Below, in pieces: positions 28,248 through 36,984 of a stretch of DNA of 64,000 bases. Each line of letters opens with the position of its first letter. Within the stretch, counting starts at the first letter, position 1. Source of the DNA: Mesorhizobium sp. LHD-90. GTDB taxonomy: Bacteria; Pseudomonadota; Alphaproteobacteria; Rhizobiales; Rhizobiaceae. Position numbers and translations under genes: made by a program. Where the stretch lies: assembly GCF_030929505.1 (NCBI RefSeq), contig NZ_JAVFVV010000004.1:124001-188000 (forward strand), written 5' to 3'. The notes beneath the pieces were generated by a model, which saw nothing but the letters and a program-made list of their open reading frames with translations, was not told the DNA's origin and did not search any database.

Positions 28248-28274
28248 ATCGGGCCGCGCGATGCGCGGCCCGAT
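28248..28274 (-). terminator. Rho-independent terminator after flagellin 1
   Basis: GGGCCGCGC (28251-28259) and GCGCGGCCC (28263-28271) form a stem extendable to 12 pairs with a three-base loop, 26 bases after the flagellin stop; on the minus strand it is followed by GATTTCATCC. It separates the flagellins from fliF. Confidence 0.75.
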
Positions 28275-28299
28275 GGTCATGGAGCACTTAGTGCCGGTT

Positions 28300-29310
28300 T
28301 TACCCGTTCTGGAACAGCGAGAGCACGCGCTGGGCGTTGGAATTGGCGATCGACAGCGCCTGTATGCCAAGCTGCTGCTGCACCTGGAGCGCCTGGAGGC
28401 GGGTCGATTCCTTGTTCATGTCGGCGTCGACGAGCTGGCCGACGCCACGCTCGATCGAGTCCATCAGGCTCGTCATGAAGGTTTTCTGCTGGTCGATCTG
28501 TTTCTTGGCGGCGCCGAGGATGACGGCTCCGTCCTGCATCTCGCCCAAAGTCTCGTCGACGACCCTGATCATCTGCGCGATCTGCGCGTCGCCGTAGCCG
28601 ACGACCGTCAGCGAGGCGACGGCATAACCGTCATTGGCGGCGGGCGCGGCGCCCGGCGTGGTCGGGTTGGTGGCGGTGTTGGCGCGGATGCCGGTGGTGC
28701 CGAGGCGCAGCCCTTCGAGAATGCCCTTGTTGACCTGGTCGGCGGCGCCGGCGCCGGCATCGTAGAGTTTTATGCTCTGCACCTTGATCTTGATTGTGCC
28801 GAGCGTGACGTTGCCGGCGGCGTCGCGGTTGAAGGCCGAAACGATCTGCGCGTCGTTGTGGACGCCGGCGGCGGTGTGGCCTGCCGCAACGGTGGAGCTG
28901 ACGGACAGCCAGTTGGCGCCGGAAAAAGTGGCGGCGTCGGCGTAGCTCTTCAACTGGCCCTGGAGGGCCGAGATTTCGGTCTGGATCTTCTCCTTGTCGG
29001 CCGGCGTGGCACCGGTGGCGGCCACCACCTTGACCTTGATGTCGTTGACCAGCTCGATCGCCTTGTTCATCGCGGTGTAGGCGGTGTCGACCTTGGAGGC
29101 GCCGAGGCCGAGCGCGTCCTGCACCGTGGACATGGCGCCACGGTCGGAGCGCATCGTGGTGGCGATCGACCAGTAGGCGGCGTTGTCGGCGGCCTCGGCG
29201 ACCCGGTAGCCGGTGGAAATCCTGGATTGAATGGTATCGAGCTGCTTGTTGGTCGCGCTCAGGCTTTGCAGCGCCGTCAGCGCCGATGCGTTCGTCATGA
29301 TGCTAGACAC
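28300..29310 (-). CDS. fla: Flagellin 1
   Basis: About 336 residues, the short flagellin type of rhizobia with only D0/D1 and a small variable core. The N-terminal helix set (SIMTNASALTALQSLSATNKQLDTIQSRISTGYRV) and C-terminal set (TRLQALQVQQQLGIQALSIANSNAQRVLSLF) are diagnostic. GTG at 29310 is chosen because its product aligns exactly with the ATG starts of the two paralogues; an ATG six codons upstream also exists. It is the most divergent of the three paralogues and lacks their 55-base leader element. Confidence 0.93.
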   Translation of the reverse strand: MSSIMTNASALTALQSLSATNKQLDTIQSRISTGYRVAEAADNAAYWSIATTMRSDRGAMSTVQDALGLGASKVDTAYTAMNKAIELVNDIKVKVVAATGATPADKEKIQTEISALQGQLKSYADAATFSGANWLSVSSTVAAGHTAAGVHNDAQIVSAFNRDAAGNVTLGTIKIKVQSIKLYDAGAGAADQVNKGILEGLRLGTTGIRANTATNPTTPGAAPAANDGYAVASLTVVGYGDAQIAQMIRVVDETLGEMQDGAVILGAAKKQIDQQKTFMTSLMDSIERGVGQLVDADMNKESTRLQALQVQQQLGIQALSIANSNAQRVLSLFQNG

Positions 29311-29480
29311 GAAACCACCCCATCCCAAGCCGCCGCCGAATCACCGGATATTGGCGCATTCCACGGGCAGGCGTAAGCCTTGATTAACCATGAGTACAAG
29401 CAACATGGTTAACGCCGTCTTAAGCGACTACGGTGACGTGGCCGTTTCGGTTAACCGGCAGAGGCGGATGGCCAAAAGGG

Positions 29481-29512
29481 AAGGGCCGCGCTTCGGTCGA
29501 AGCGCGGCCCTT
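29481..29512 (-). terminator. Rho-independent terminator after flagellin 2
   Basis: AAGGGCCGCGCTTCG (29481-29495) pairs with CGAAGCGCGGCCCTT (29498-29512), a 15-bp stem with a two-base centre; on the minus strand it is followed by CCCTTTTGG. It lies 30 bases after the flagellin 2 stop. Confidence 0.8.
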
Positions 29513-29542
29513 TAAGTTCAGAAATAAGGTGGCGGCGGGGTC

Positions 29543-30538
29543 TTAGCCGCGGAACAGCGACAGAATCGACTGCGAGTTGCCGTTGGCGATCGACAGCGCC
29601 TGGATGCCCAACTGCTGCTGCACCTGAAGGGCCTGGAGGCGGGTCGATTCCTTGTTCATGTCGGCGTCGACCAACTGGCCGATGCCGCGGTCGATCGAGT
29701 CCATCAGGCTCGACGTGAAGGTCTTCTGGAGGTCGACGCGCGTCTTCGCCGCGCCCAGATTGGTCGCGGCGGTGGTCATTTCCTTGAGCGCGGCTTCCAC
29801 CACGGTCAGCATCTGGCCGATCTGCGCGTCGCTGTGACCCTTCACCGACAGCGTCGAGACCTTGTAGGTGTCGCCGGCGGCCGGCACGGCGCCGGCCGTC
29901 GGGGCTTGCGCTGTCGCATTGCGCGCGCCGGTGGTGCCGAGACGGTCGGCATCGAGAATGCCGTCGTTCAAGCCTGTGGCGGTGGTGTAGGCTTCGTAGA
30001 GTTTTATGTCTTGCACCTTCACGTCGATGGTCGACAGCGTCACCGCGCCCGACGCGTCGCGGTTGAAGGAGGCGACGATCTTGATGTCGTTGAAGGTGCC
30101 GGCGGTGGTATGGCCGCTAGTGGTGTCGACCGACAGCCAGTTGGCGCCGGAGAATGTCGCGGCGTCGGCATAGCTCTTGATCTGGCCCTGCAGGGCCTTG
30201 ATCTCGATGTCGTATTTTTCCTTGTCTGCGGCCGATGCGCCGTTGGCGGCTACCAGCTTGACCTTGATGTCGTTGACCAGTTCGATCGCCTTGTTCATGC
30301 CGGTATAGGCGGTGTCGATCTTGGAAGCGCCGAGGCCGAGCGCGTCCTGAACGGTAGACAGCGCCTTGTTGTCGGAGCGCATGGTGGTGGCGATCGACCA
30401 GTAGGCGGCGTTGTCGGCGGCTTCGGAAACGCGGAAGCCGGTGGAAATGCGGCTCTGGGTGACTTCGAGGTTCTTGTTGGTGGCGTTGAGGGTCTGCAGC
30501 GCGGTCATCGCCGCGGCGTTGGTCATGATGCTGGCCAT
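29543..30538 (-). CDS. fla: Flagellin 2
   Basis: A 331-residue flagellin highly similar to flagellin 3 (about 80 percent by eye) over its whole length, including the identical C-terminal end QLGIQALSIANGNSQSILSLFR. Differences cluster in the variable middle (residues about 180-225). Separate promoter-like box, a 55-base shared leader and its own terminator indicate monocistronic expression. Serves as a filament subunit exported by the gate encoded nearby. Confidence 0.95.
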   Translation of the reverse strand: MASIMTNAAAMTALQTLNATNKNLEVTQSRISTGFRVSEAADNAAYWSIATTMRSDNKALSTVQDALGLGASKIDTAYTGMNKAIELVNDIKVKLVAANGASAADKEKYDIEIKALQGQIKSYADAATFSGANWLSVDTTSGHTTAGTFNDIKIVASFNRDASGAVTLSTIDVKVQDIKLYEAYTTATGLNDGILDADRLGTTGARNATAQAPTAGAVPAAGDTYKVSTLSVKGHSDAQIGQMLTVVEAALKEMTTAATNLGAAKTRVDLQKTFTSSLMDSIDRGIGQLVDADMNKESTRLQALQVQQQLGIQALSIANGNSQSILSLFRG

Positions 30539-30566
30539 GGATACTCACCTGACAGTAAGCGGTACG

Positions 30567-30621
30567 GAACAGGCATACCGGATCGACCGGTATGACGGCG
30601 CGGCATCATGCCCATGATCGA
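30567..30621 (-). promoter_or_regulatory. Conserved 55-base 5' leader element of flagellin 2
   Basis: The stretch is identical to 31867-31921 except for two bases. It contains the inverted repeat ACCGG-atcg-CCGGT around 30577-30591 and a second palindromic part GCATCATGCCCATGATC. It starts 29 bases upstream of the start codon, so it lies in the 5' untranslated region. FlbT in alphaproteobacteria acts on flagellin leaders, making this a candidate binding element; that link is inference. Confidence 0.6.
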
Positions 30622-30672
30622 TTTCTGGTGATCAACCCGTCATTGTCGCGGCCGACTATGACGGCGCAGGTT

Positions 30673-30687
30673 TACCAAACGCATAAG
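30673..30687 (-). promoter_or_regulatory. Flagellin promoter-like box
   Basis: On the minus strand CTTATGCGTTTGGTA occurs here, CTTACGCGTTTGGTA at 31968-31982 before flagellin 3, and a weaker CTTACGCCTG at about 29368-29377 before flagellin 1. The shared position 130-150 bases upstream of flagellins 2 and 3 suggests a promoter or activator site. Confidence 0.4.
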
Positions 30688-30790
30688 CGTTATGGTTAAG
30701 CGGCGGTAAATGCCCGATTTTACGAAGGACGGAACCGGCGGCTGCTCAATGTTCCAATGGCGGCGACTTCGTCGCGCCATACGTAAAGCA

Positions 30791-30825
30791 GGCGGGCCGC
30801 GCTCCCCCCCGGAACGCGGCCCGCC
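30791..30825 (-). terminator. Rho-independent terminator after flagellin 3
   Basis: GGCGGGCCGCG (30791-30801) and CGCGGCCCGCC (30815-30825) pair perfectly around a 13-base loop, 26 bases after the flagellin 3 stop; followed on the minus strand by TGCTTTACG. Confidence 0.75.
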
Positions 30826-30851
30826 AAAAAGATGTTGCCTGGACGGTTCGC

Positions 30852-31838
30852 TTAGCGGAACAGCGACAGGATCGACTGCGAGTTGCCGTTGGCGATCGAC
30901 AGCGCCTGGATGCCGAGCTGCTGCTGGACCTGGAGGGCCTGCAACCGGGTCGACTCCTTGTTCATGTCGGCGTCGACGAGTTGGCCGATGCCGCGGTCGA
31001 TGGAGTCCATCAGGCTGGAGGTGAAGGTCTTCTGCAGGTCGACACGGGTCTTGACGGCGCCGAGATTGGTCGCGGCGGTGGTCATTTCCTTCAGTGCCGC
31101 TTCGGTCACCGTCAGCATCTTGGTGATCTGCGCATCGCTGAAACCCTTCACCGAGAGCGTCGAGACCGTATAGGTGTCGGTCGCGGCGTCGGTGCCGGCC
31201 GTCGGAGCCGAGGCAGCCGCCTGGCGGGCGCCGGTGGTGCCGAGCCGCACGGCGTCGAGGATGCCGTCGGTGGTGCCGTCGGTCGAGCCGCCGTCATACA
31301 GCTTGATGTCCTGCACCTTCACGTCGATGGTCGAGATCGACGCGGTGCCGGCAGCGTTGCGGTTGAAGGAGGCGACGATCTTGACGTCATCGAAAGTGCC
31401 GGCGGCAGCGTGGCCGCTGGTGGTGTCGACCGACAGCCAGTTGGCGCCGGAGAAGGTTGCGGAATCGGCATAGCTCTTGATCTGGCCCTGCAGGGCCTTG
31501 ATCTCGATGTCGTATTTTTCCTTGTCGGCGGCCGAGGCGCCGTTGGCGGCCACCAGCTTGGTCTTGATGTCGTTGACCAGTTCGATCGCCTTGTTCATGC
31601 CGGTATAGGCGGTGTCGATCTTGGAGGCGCCGAGGCCGAGCGCGTCCTGAACGGTCGACAGCGCCTTGTTGTCGGAGCGCATGGTGGTGGCAATCGACCA
31701 GTAGGCGGCGTTGTCGGCCGCCTCGGCGACGCGGAAGCCGGTGGAAATGCGGCTCTGGGTGGCTTCGAGGTTCTTGTTGGTGGCGTTGAGGGTCTGGAGC
31801 GCCGTCATTGCCGACGCATTGGTCATGATACTGGCCAT
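30852..31838 (-). CDS. fla: Flagellin 3
   Basis: A 328-residue flagellin, nearly the same as flagellin 2 in the first 165 and last 90 residues (SIMTNASAMTALQTLNATNKNLEATQSRISTGFRV). First of the three flagellins in transcription direction, behind fliP. Carries the shared leader (31867-31921) and box (31968-31982). The tandem arrangement of near-identical paralogues suggests recent duplication with conversion. Confidence 0.95.
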   Translation of the reverse strand: MASIMTNASAMTALQTLNATNKNLEATQSRISTGFRVAEAADNAAYWSIATTMRSDNKALSTVQDALGLGASKIDTAYTGMNKAIELVNDIKTKLVAANGASAADKEKYDIEIKALQGQIKSYADSATFSGANWLSVDTTSGHAAAGTFDDVKIVASFNRNAAGTASISTIDVKVQDIKLYDGGSTDGTTDGILDAVRLGTTGARQAAASAPTAGTDAATDTYTVSTLSVKGFSDAQITKMLTVTEAALKEMTTAATNLGAVKTRVDLQKTFTSSLMDSIDRGIGQLVDADMNKESTRLQALQVQQQLGIQALSIANGNSQSILSLFR

Positions 31839-31866
31839 GATACTGGACCTTACTCGTAATCATACT

Positions 31867-31921
31867 GAACAGGCATACCGGCTCGACCGGTATGACGGTG
31901 CGGCATCATGCCCATGATCGA
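31867..31921 (-). promoter_or_regulatory. Conserved 55-base 5' leader element of flagellin 3
   Basis: Second copy of the element at 30567-30621; the two differ at two positions only, one of them in the loop of the ACCGG/CCGGT hairpin, so pairing is kept. It begins 29 bases upstream of the start codon, exactly as in flagellin 2. Confidence 0.6.
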
Positions 31922-31967
31922 ATAAGATCACCCCCGCCATGCGAGGGGGAACATCGCAGGGAGTCCC

Positions 31968-31982
31968 TACCAAACGCGTAAG
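31968..31982 (-). promoter_or_regulatory. Flagellin promoter-like box (flagellin 3)
   Basis: On the minus strand CTTACGCGTTTGGTA, one base different from the box before flagellin 2 and at nearly the same distance from the start codon. Transcription would then begin upstream of the shared leader. Confidence 0.4.
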
Positions 31983-32014
31983 TCGAAAGGTGAACGTTTC
32001 GTAAAAGGTAAACG

Positions 32015-32746
32015 CTACATAAAAGATCGCACGAGGCTGCCGACCAGCAGGTTCCAGCCGTCGATGAGCACGAAAAACAGCAGCTTGAACGGCAGCGAGA
32101 TCACCGTCGGCGGCAGCATCATCATGCCCATAGCCATGGTGATGGTGGCGACGATCAGGTCTATCACCAGGAACGGCAGTACGATCAGGAAGCCGATCTC
32201 GAAGCCGCGGCGGATCTCCGAGATCATGAAGGCCGGCACCAGGATGCGCAGGTCGACATTCTCGACCGACACCGTTTGGCCGCGCTCGCGGGCGAGGTCG
32301 GCGAACAGGTCGAGGTCCTTGTCGCGGACGTTGCGCATCATGAAGTCGCGGAACGGGTCGGAGATGCGCTCCAGCGCCACCGTCTCGTCGATCTGGTTGG
32401 CCATCAGCGGCCTGACCCCGTCGTTCCAGGCCCGATCGAAGGTCGGCGCCATCACGTAGAAGGTCATGAACAGCGACAGGCTGATCAGGATCAGATTGGC
32501 CGGCGTGGTCTGCAGGCCGATGCCGGCGCGCAGGATCGAGAAGGCGATGACGAAGCGGGTGAAGCTTGTCGCCATGATCAGCAGGCCGGGCGCGATCGAC
32601 AGCACCGTGATCAGGCCGAACATCTGGATGATGTAGCCGATGGTGGTGCCGTCGGCCTGGCCGATCTGGCCGAGGTCGATCTGCTGGGCGCTGGCCGCAC
32701 CGGTGGCGGCGAGAAGCGCCAGAAGGGTCAGGAAAAAGCGCTTCAT
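32015..32746 (-). CDS. fliP: Flagellar export gate protein FliP
   Basis: A 243-residue FliP with a cleavable signal (FFLTLLALLAATGAASAQ) and the family signatures FTRFVIAFSILRAGIGLQTTPANLILISLSLFMTFYVM and LVPAFMISEIRRGFEIGFLIVLPFLVIDLIV. It forms the core of the export gate with FliQ and FliR, which here are encoded 18-22 kb away. The start overlaps the fliL stop by four bases; last gene of the flgB operon. Confidence 0.96.
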   Translation of the reverse strand: MKRFFLTLLALLAATGAASAQQIDLGQIGQADGTTIGYIIQMFGLITVLSIAPGLLIMATSFTRFVIAFSILRAGIGLQTTPANLILISLSLFMTFYVMAPTFDRAWNDGVRPLMANQIDETVALERISDPFRDFMMRNVRDKDLDLFADLARERGQTVSVENVDLRILVPAFMISEIRRGFEIGFLIVLPFLVIDLIVATITMAMGMMMLPPTVISLPFKLLFFVLIDGWNLLVGSLVRSFM

Positions 32747-33276
32747 TCGAACAGCAGCGTCCTGATGAGCACCTGCCGGACATGGCCGTCGCTGCGGACG
32801 CGGGCGCGATCCTCGAGATCGGCCTTGAGGTGCTGATAGCCGCTCGGCCCCTCGATCTGGTGCAGCTTCAGCGTACGCATATAGGCGAACAGATCCTGGT
32901 GGACAGCCTCGACAAGCTCGGCCGGCTGCGGCGCATCGAGCACGAGCGCGAGTTCCATGCGCACCCAGATCTTGCTGGGCGCGGCGAGGTTGGTGGTCAT
33001 CGGCGCCAGCGGCACCAGCAGCGGATTGCCGGCCGCCTGATCACTATGGCTGGCTTCGCCACCCGCGGCGGCGCCATACCCGCCTTTGGCAGCCGTGCCG
33101 TGGTCGGCCGCGGCGGCCTTGCCCCCGGTGGCGGCTTCGGCGCCTTCCATGCCGAGATAGCCGCCGGCAAACCAGCCGCCGCCGACGGCCGCCGCCGTCA
33201 TGACCAGCAGCACGGCAAGCTGCACGATCATGGACGGACCTTTCGCAGGTGGGGCGGTCTGGTCGGTGATGGCCAT
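32743..33276 (-). CDS. fliL: Flagellar basal body-associated protein FliL
   Basis: A 177-residue protein with one N-terminal membrane helix (MIVQLAVLLVMTAAAVGGGWFAGGYL), a Gly/Ala-rich linker, and a C-terminal stomatin-like domain (IWVRMELALVLDAPQP...GYQHLKADLEDRARVR...VRQVLIRTLLFE). FliL surrounds stators and aids torque. Between flgH and fliP with an overlap to the latter. Confidence 0.92.
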   Translation of the reverse strand: MAITDQTAPPAKGPSMIVQLAVLLVMTAAAVGGGWFAGGYLGMEGAEAATGGKAAAADHGTAAKGGYGAAAGGEASHSDQAAGNPLLVPLAPMTTNLAAPSKIWVRMELALVLDAPQPAELVEAVHQDLFAYMRTLKLHQIEGPSGYQHLKADLEDRARVRSDGHVRQVLIRTLLFE

Positions 33277-33289
33277 CGTCGCAGCGGGA

Positions 33290-33994
33290 TCAGAAAGGAA
33301 GAACCTGGTCGGCGACCTGCTGGCCCCAGCCGGGCTGCTGGACTTCCGACAGGCGGCCGCGGCCGCCGTAGGAGATGCGCGCCTCGGCGATGCGGTCGTA
33401 GGCGATGGTGTTTTCCGGCCCGATGTCCATGGGCCGGACGATGCCGGCGATGGTCAGCACGCGCAATTCGTAGTTGACGCGCACCTCCTGCGAACCGTGG
33501 ATCATCAGGTTGCCGTTGGGCATCACGTCGGTGACGACGGCCGCGACCCTGAGATTGATGTCTTCGGAGCGCTCGGTGGCGGCCTTGCCGTCGGTGACGG
33601 TGGTCGAGCCGATGGCGCCCGAGCCGCTCGCCTCACCTGTCTTGGTGCCGTTCCAGTCGCCGGAGAAGGTGAGGTCCATCGAGCGTTCCGCCACGCGGCT
33701 GCGGTCGGATTCGTTCTTGAATTTTGCGCGGTCGCTGATCGAGATACGGACGGTGAGGATGTCGCCGGTGGTGATGGCGCGTGGATCGGTGAACAGCCGG
33801 CTCTGCTTGTCGTTCCACAGCGAAAAGCGCTTCACCGGCTGCGACCGTGGCTCGGCGTAGCCGCTCTCCGAGGAAGGCACGAGCGCCACGCCGGATCCGA
33901 CCGGCGACATGGAGGGCGCCTTGTTAACTTCCTTCAAACTGCTGCTGCAGCCGGCGAGCAGGGCAAGCGCGGCGAGCGCGAGGATTGTTCTCAT
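33290..33994 (-). CDS. flgH: Flagellar L-ring lipoprotein FlgH
   Basis: A 234-residue lipoprotein: signal with lipobox LLAGCSSS, then the L-ring motifs RLFTDPRAITTGDILTVRISISDRA and NGNLMIHGSQEVRVNYELRVLTIAGIVRP...IAEARISYGGRGRL. Builds the outer-membrane ring. Overlaps motE by four bases. Confidence 0.95.
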   Translation of the reverse strand: MRTILALAALALLAGCSSSLKEVNKAPSMSPVGSGVALVPSSESGYAEPRSQPVKRFSLWNDKQSRLFTDPRAITTGDILTVRISISDRAKFKNESDRSRVAERSMDLTFSGDWNGTKTGEASGSGAIGSTTVTDGKAATERSEDINLRVAAVVTDVMPNGNLMIHGSQEVRVNYELRVLTIAGIVRPMDIGPENTIAYDRIAEARISYGGRGRLSEVQQPGWGQQVADQVLPF

Positions 33995-34515
33995 GACGGG
34001 TCTTCCCTGCGGGCAGCGCTCGCCATGATCCCGGTGAGCGTGGCGGCGGCCTTGCTGTCCATCTCGTTGAGGATGACGCCCGCCTTGCGCGAATCGAGCT
34101 TCATCAGGATGCCGGCGGCGAGCTTGACGTTGAGCTCGGCCAGCCGCTCGGCGGCGGCGTCGGGTTTCATCGTGGCGTAGATTTTCACCACGCCGTCCTC
34201 GGCCTGGGCGAGAAACACTTCGCGCCGCTTCATCCAGCTCTCATATTCGGCGCGCTTTTGCTCGAGCCGCTTGATGCGCTGGTCGATGTCGTCCTTGAGC
34301 TTCTTCAGTTCCATCGCCTGCAGTGAGTAGCGGCGGTCGCGCGCGGCGTCGGCAATGCCGGTGCAGAACTTTTCGATCTCGGACGGCGTCTGCGTGCTCG
34401 AAAGCGGAATGGTTTCGGTGGCGGCGGGTACGCTCGAGGCCAGCATGAGCACGGCGGCGGCGACCCCAGCCTGGAGACGTCGGCCGGCGAAGCTGCGGGG
34501 CAGGGCGGCCGTCAT
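33991..34515 (-). CDS. motE: MotE, chaperone-like motility protein
   Basis: A 174-residue exported coiled-coil protein: signal LQAGVAAAVLMLASSVPAATE, coiled coil LKKLKDDIDQRIKRLEQKRAEYE, then an MgtE-N-like end (PDAAAERLAELNVKLAAGILMKLDSRKAGVILNEMD). In Sinorhizobium MotE is a periplasmic chaperone for MotC. It lies between flgI and flgH, as in other rhizobia. Confidence 0.9.
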   Translation of the reverse strand: MTAALPRSFAGRRLQAGVAAAVLMLASSVPAATETIPLSSTQTPSEIEKFCTGIADAARDRRYSLQAMELKKLKDDIDQRIKRLEQKRAEYESWMKRREVFLAQAEDGVVKIYATMKPDAAAERLAELNVKLAAGILMKLDSRKAGVILNEMDSKAAATLTGIMASAARREDPS

Positions 34516-34516
34516 C

Positions 34517-35719
34517 TTACTGCACCACCAGGTCGGCCTGCAGGGCGCCGGCCGACTTGATGCCCTGGAGGATGGCGATGATGCCGTCCGGCTTCACCCC
34601 GAGGCGGTTCAGGCCGGCAACCAGTGTCTGCAGGTCGGGACCGTCGAGCACCGCCACCTTGGCGTCTGGTTGGCCGGCCTCGATCGCCGTGAACGGCTCG
34701 ACCGCGGTGACGCCGTCGGAGAAGGGCTCCGGCTGGACGATGCGCGGCGCCTCGGTGACGCGCACCGTGAGCGTGCCGTGGCTGACGGCCACGCGCGAGA
34801 TCTTTACTTCGTTGCCGATGACGATGGTGCCGGTGCGCTCGTCCAGCACGACGCGGGCCGGCGAATCCGACTCGACCACGAGATTTTCGAGCTCGGCGAA
34901 GAAACGCGCGGCTGAAATCTCCCCCGGCTTCTTGATGATCACCGTGCGCGAATCCTGTTCGGCGGCGACGCGACGGCCGAAACGCTCCATCGAATAATCG
35001 TTGATCGTGTCGGCGATGCGCACGGCGGTGGAGAAGTCGGCATTGCGCAGTTGCAGGATCAGCGTGCCGAGATTGGCGAATTCGGCCTCGACCTGCCGCT
35101 CGACGATGGCGCCGTTTGGTACACGGCCGGAGGTGGGCACGCCCTGCGTCAGCGTTTCGGCCTCGCCCTGCGCGGTGAAACCGGAGACGAAGACGGATCC
35201 CTGGGCGACCGCGTAGATCTCGCCGTTGGCCGCCTTCAGCGGCGTCATCACCAGCGTGCCGCCCTGCAGCGAGGTGGCGTCGCCGAGCGAGGACACCGAC
35301 ACGTCGATGCGCGCGCCGGACTGGACGAAGGGCGGCAGATTGGCGGTGACGATGACCGCGGCCACGTTCTTGGCGCGCAAGCGCCCGTCCTCGCTGGCGA
35401 TGCCGAGGTTTTCCAGCATGGCGCGGATCGACTGCTCGGTGAAAGGCGAATTGCGCAGCCCGTCGCCGCTGCCGTTCAACCCGATCACCAGGCCGTAGCC
35501 GACGAGCTGGTTGTCGCGCGAGCTCTGCAACTGGGCGATGTCCTTGATGCGCGCCGTCGGCAGGTTGCGGCCGTCGTAGAGCACGGTCTGGTCGCCGTAG
35601 CTGCCGTCGCCGGCGCCCTTGTCGCCCGGCCCCAGCCTTCGCCCGGCGCGCGCGTCGTCCGCGGCTGCCGCCTGGCAGCCGAGCGCGAAAGCCAGCAGGA
35701 GGGTGGCCAGGCGCTTCAT
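34517..35719 (-). CDS. flgI: Flagellar P-ring protein FlgI
   Basis: About 400 residues: signal KRLATLLLAFALGCQAAAAD, then the P-ring signature RIKDIAQLQSSRDNQLVGYGLVIGLNGSGDG and the conserved end LVAGLNRLGVKPDGIIAILQGIKSAGALQADLVVQ. A 25-residue insert (RRLGPGDKGAGDGSYGDQTV) lies after the signal. ATG at 35719 overlaps the flgA stop; the frame continues far upstream but that part is antisense to nothing useful and shadows flgA. Confidence 0.95.
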   Translation of the reverse strand: MKRLATLLLAFALGCQAAAADDARAGRRLGPGDKGAGDGSYGDQTVLYDGRNLPTARIKDIAQLQSSRDNQLVGYGLVIGLNGSGDGLRNSPFTEQSIRAMLENLGIASEDGRLRAKNVAAVIVTANLPPFVQSGARIDVSVSSLGDATSLQGGTLVMTPLKAANGEIYAVAQGSVFVSGFTAQGEAETLTQGVPTSGRVPNGAIVERQVEAEFANLGTLILQLRNADFSTAVRIADTINDYSMERFGRRVAAEQDSRTVIIKKPGEISAARFFAELENLVVESDSPARVVLDERTGTIVIGNEVKISRVAVSHGTLTVRVTEAPRIVQPEPFSDGVTAVEPFTAIEAGQPDAKVAVLDGPDLQTLVAGLNRLGVKPDGIIAILQGIKSAGALQADLVVQ

Positions 35720-36189
35720 CAGCCGCCGATCCTGACCCTGCCGTCGGCCATGACGACGCCCGAGACGATCTTGCCGCTGTCGATGTTGCGTACCTTCACC
35801 ACGTCGCCGATCGAGCCCGGCTGCAGGGTGACGGCGCTGGCCGAAATCGACAGGGCGCCGGTCATGAAGACCATCTCCACCGGCACGCCCTTCTCGACCA
35901 CATAGGCCTCGCGCAGCGCGGTGGCTTGTACGTAGCGGCCGGGCAGCAGGGTGCGCTTGGCGACCTTGCCCTCCAGCGCGTCGAGCACGACGACGACGTT
36001 GTCCGGCGCCACCTTGCCCTCCGCCAGCACGACCTGCTTCAGCGCATCCGCCTCGACCGTCTCGCCGGGATAGATGACGCGGCTGGGCACCAGCACGACT
36101 TCGGCGGACATGGCCGGCGCGGCCCATGACGCGGCGAGCAGGGCGGCGGCGGCGAAGCGGGACAGGGCGTGGCGGATCATCGCCGTCAC
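35719..36189 (-). CDS. flgA: P-ring assembly chaperone FlgA
   Basis: A 156-residue exported protein (signal [18 protein letters not shown]) with the SAF-type fold of Flg[28 protein letters not shown] and [24 protein letters not shown]. It helps FlgI polymerise around the rod. The GTG at 36189 overlaps the flgG stop (GTGA); an ATG at 36180 is an alternative. Confidence 0.93.
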   Translation of the reverse strand: MTAMIRHALSRFAAAALLAASWAAPAMSAEVVLVPSRVIYPGETVEADALKQVVLAEGKVAPDNVVVVLDALEGKVAKRTLLPGRYVQATALREAYVVEKGVPVEMVFMTGALSISASAVTLQPGSIGDVVKVRNIDSGKIVSGVVMADGRVRIGG

Positions 36190-36974
36190 CGGATATTCTT
36201 GGAGACGACGGCGGCCATTTCGTCGGCGGCCTGGATGACCTTCGAGTTCATCTCATAGGCGCGCTGCGCCGAGATCAGCTCGGTGATTTCCTTCACCGGA
36301 TCTACGTTGGAGGCCTCCAGATAACCCTGCTCGACCTCGGCGAAGCCGGGATCGCCGGGCATGCCGACCGTGGCCGGGCCGGAGGCTGGCGTCTCGCGAA
36401 ACAGGTTGTCGCCCATGGCGGCCAGCCCGGCCTCGTTGGAGAAGCTGGCGAGCTGCAACTGGCCGAGTAATTGAAGGTCGACCTGGCCGTCGATCCGGGC
36501 GAACACCTCGCCGGACTTGTTGACGACGACCTCGACCGCGTCGGCGGGCACGGTGATGTTGGGCTGCACGGTGTAGCCGTCCAGGGTAATCAGTTGCCCG
36601 GTGGCGTTGGTGTTGAAGGCGCCGGAGCGCGTATAGAGCGTCTCGCCGTCGGCGCCGTCGATCTGGAACCAGCCATTGCCGGTCAGCGCCAGGTCGAACT
36701 TGTTGCCGGTGCTGATCAGATTGCCCTGGATGTGCAGGTTGCGCACCGCCGCCGTCTTGACGCCGAGGCCGATGCTGACGCCTTCCGGCACGACGCTGGC
36801 ATTGGCGCGGCTGGGCACGCCCTGCATGCGGTCGACCTGGTAGAGCAGGTCGGTGAACTCGGCGCGGGCGCGCTTGAAGCCGGTGGTGTTGATGTTGGCG
36901 ATGTTGTTGGCGATGACTTCCAGGTTGGTCTGCTGGGCGTTCATGCCGGTGGCGGCGATGGAGAGGGCGCGCAT
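36186..36974 (-). CDS. flgG: Distal rod protein FlgG
   Basis: A 262-residue rod protein, N-terminus [39 protein letters not shown] and C-terminus [41 protein letters not shown] are textbook FlgG. ATG at 36974 follows AGGAG by seven bases; the frame is open 11 codons earlier. Part of flgB-flgC-fliE-flgG. Confidence 0.96.
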   Translation of the reverse strand: MRALSIAATGMNAQQTNLEVIANNIANINTTGFKRARAEFTDLLYQVDRMQGVPSRANASVVPEGVSIGLGVKTAAVRNLHIQGNLISTGNKFDLALTGNGWFQIDGADGETLYTRSGAFNTNATGQLITLDGYTVQPNITVPADAVEVVVNKSGEVFARIDGQVDLQLLGQLQLASFSNEAGLAAMGDNLFRETPASGPATVGMPGDPGFAEVEQGYLEASNVDPVKEITELISAQRAYEMNSKVIQAADEMAAVVSKNIR

Positions 36975-36984
36975 CAGAAAACTC

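Noticed and set aside
34517-36127. A 536-residue version of FlgI
   Set aside because: The upstream 136 codons shadow flgA in another frame; signal peptide and ribosome overlap place the start at 35719.
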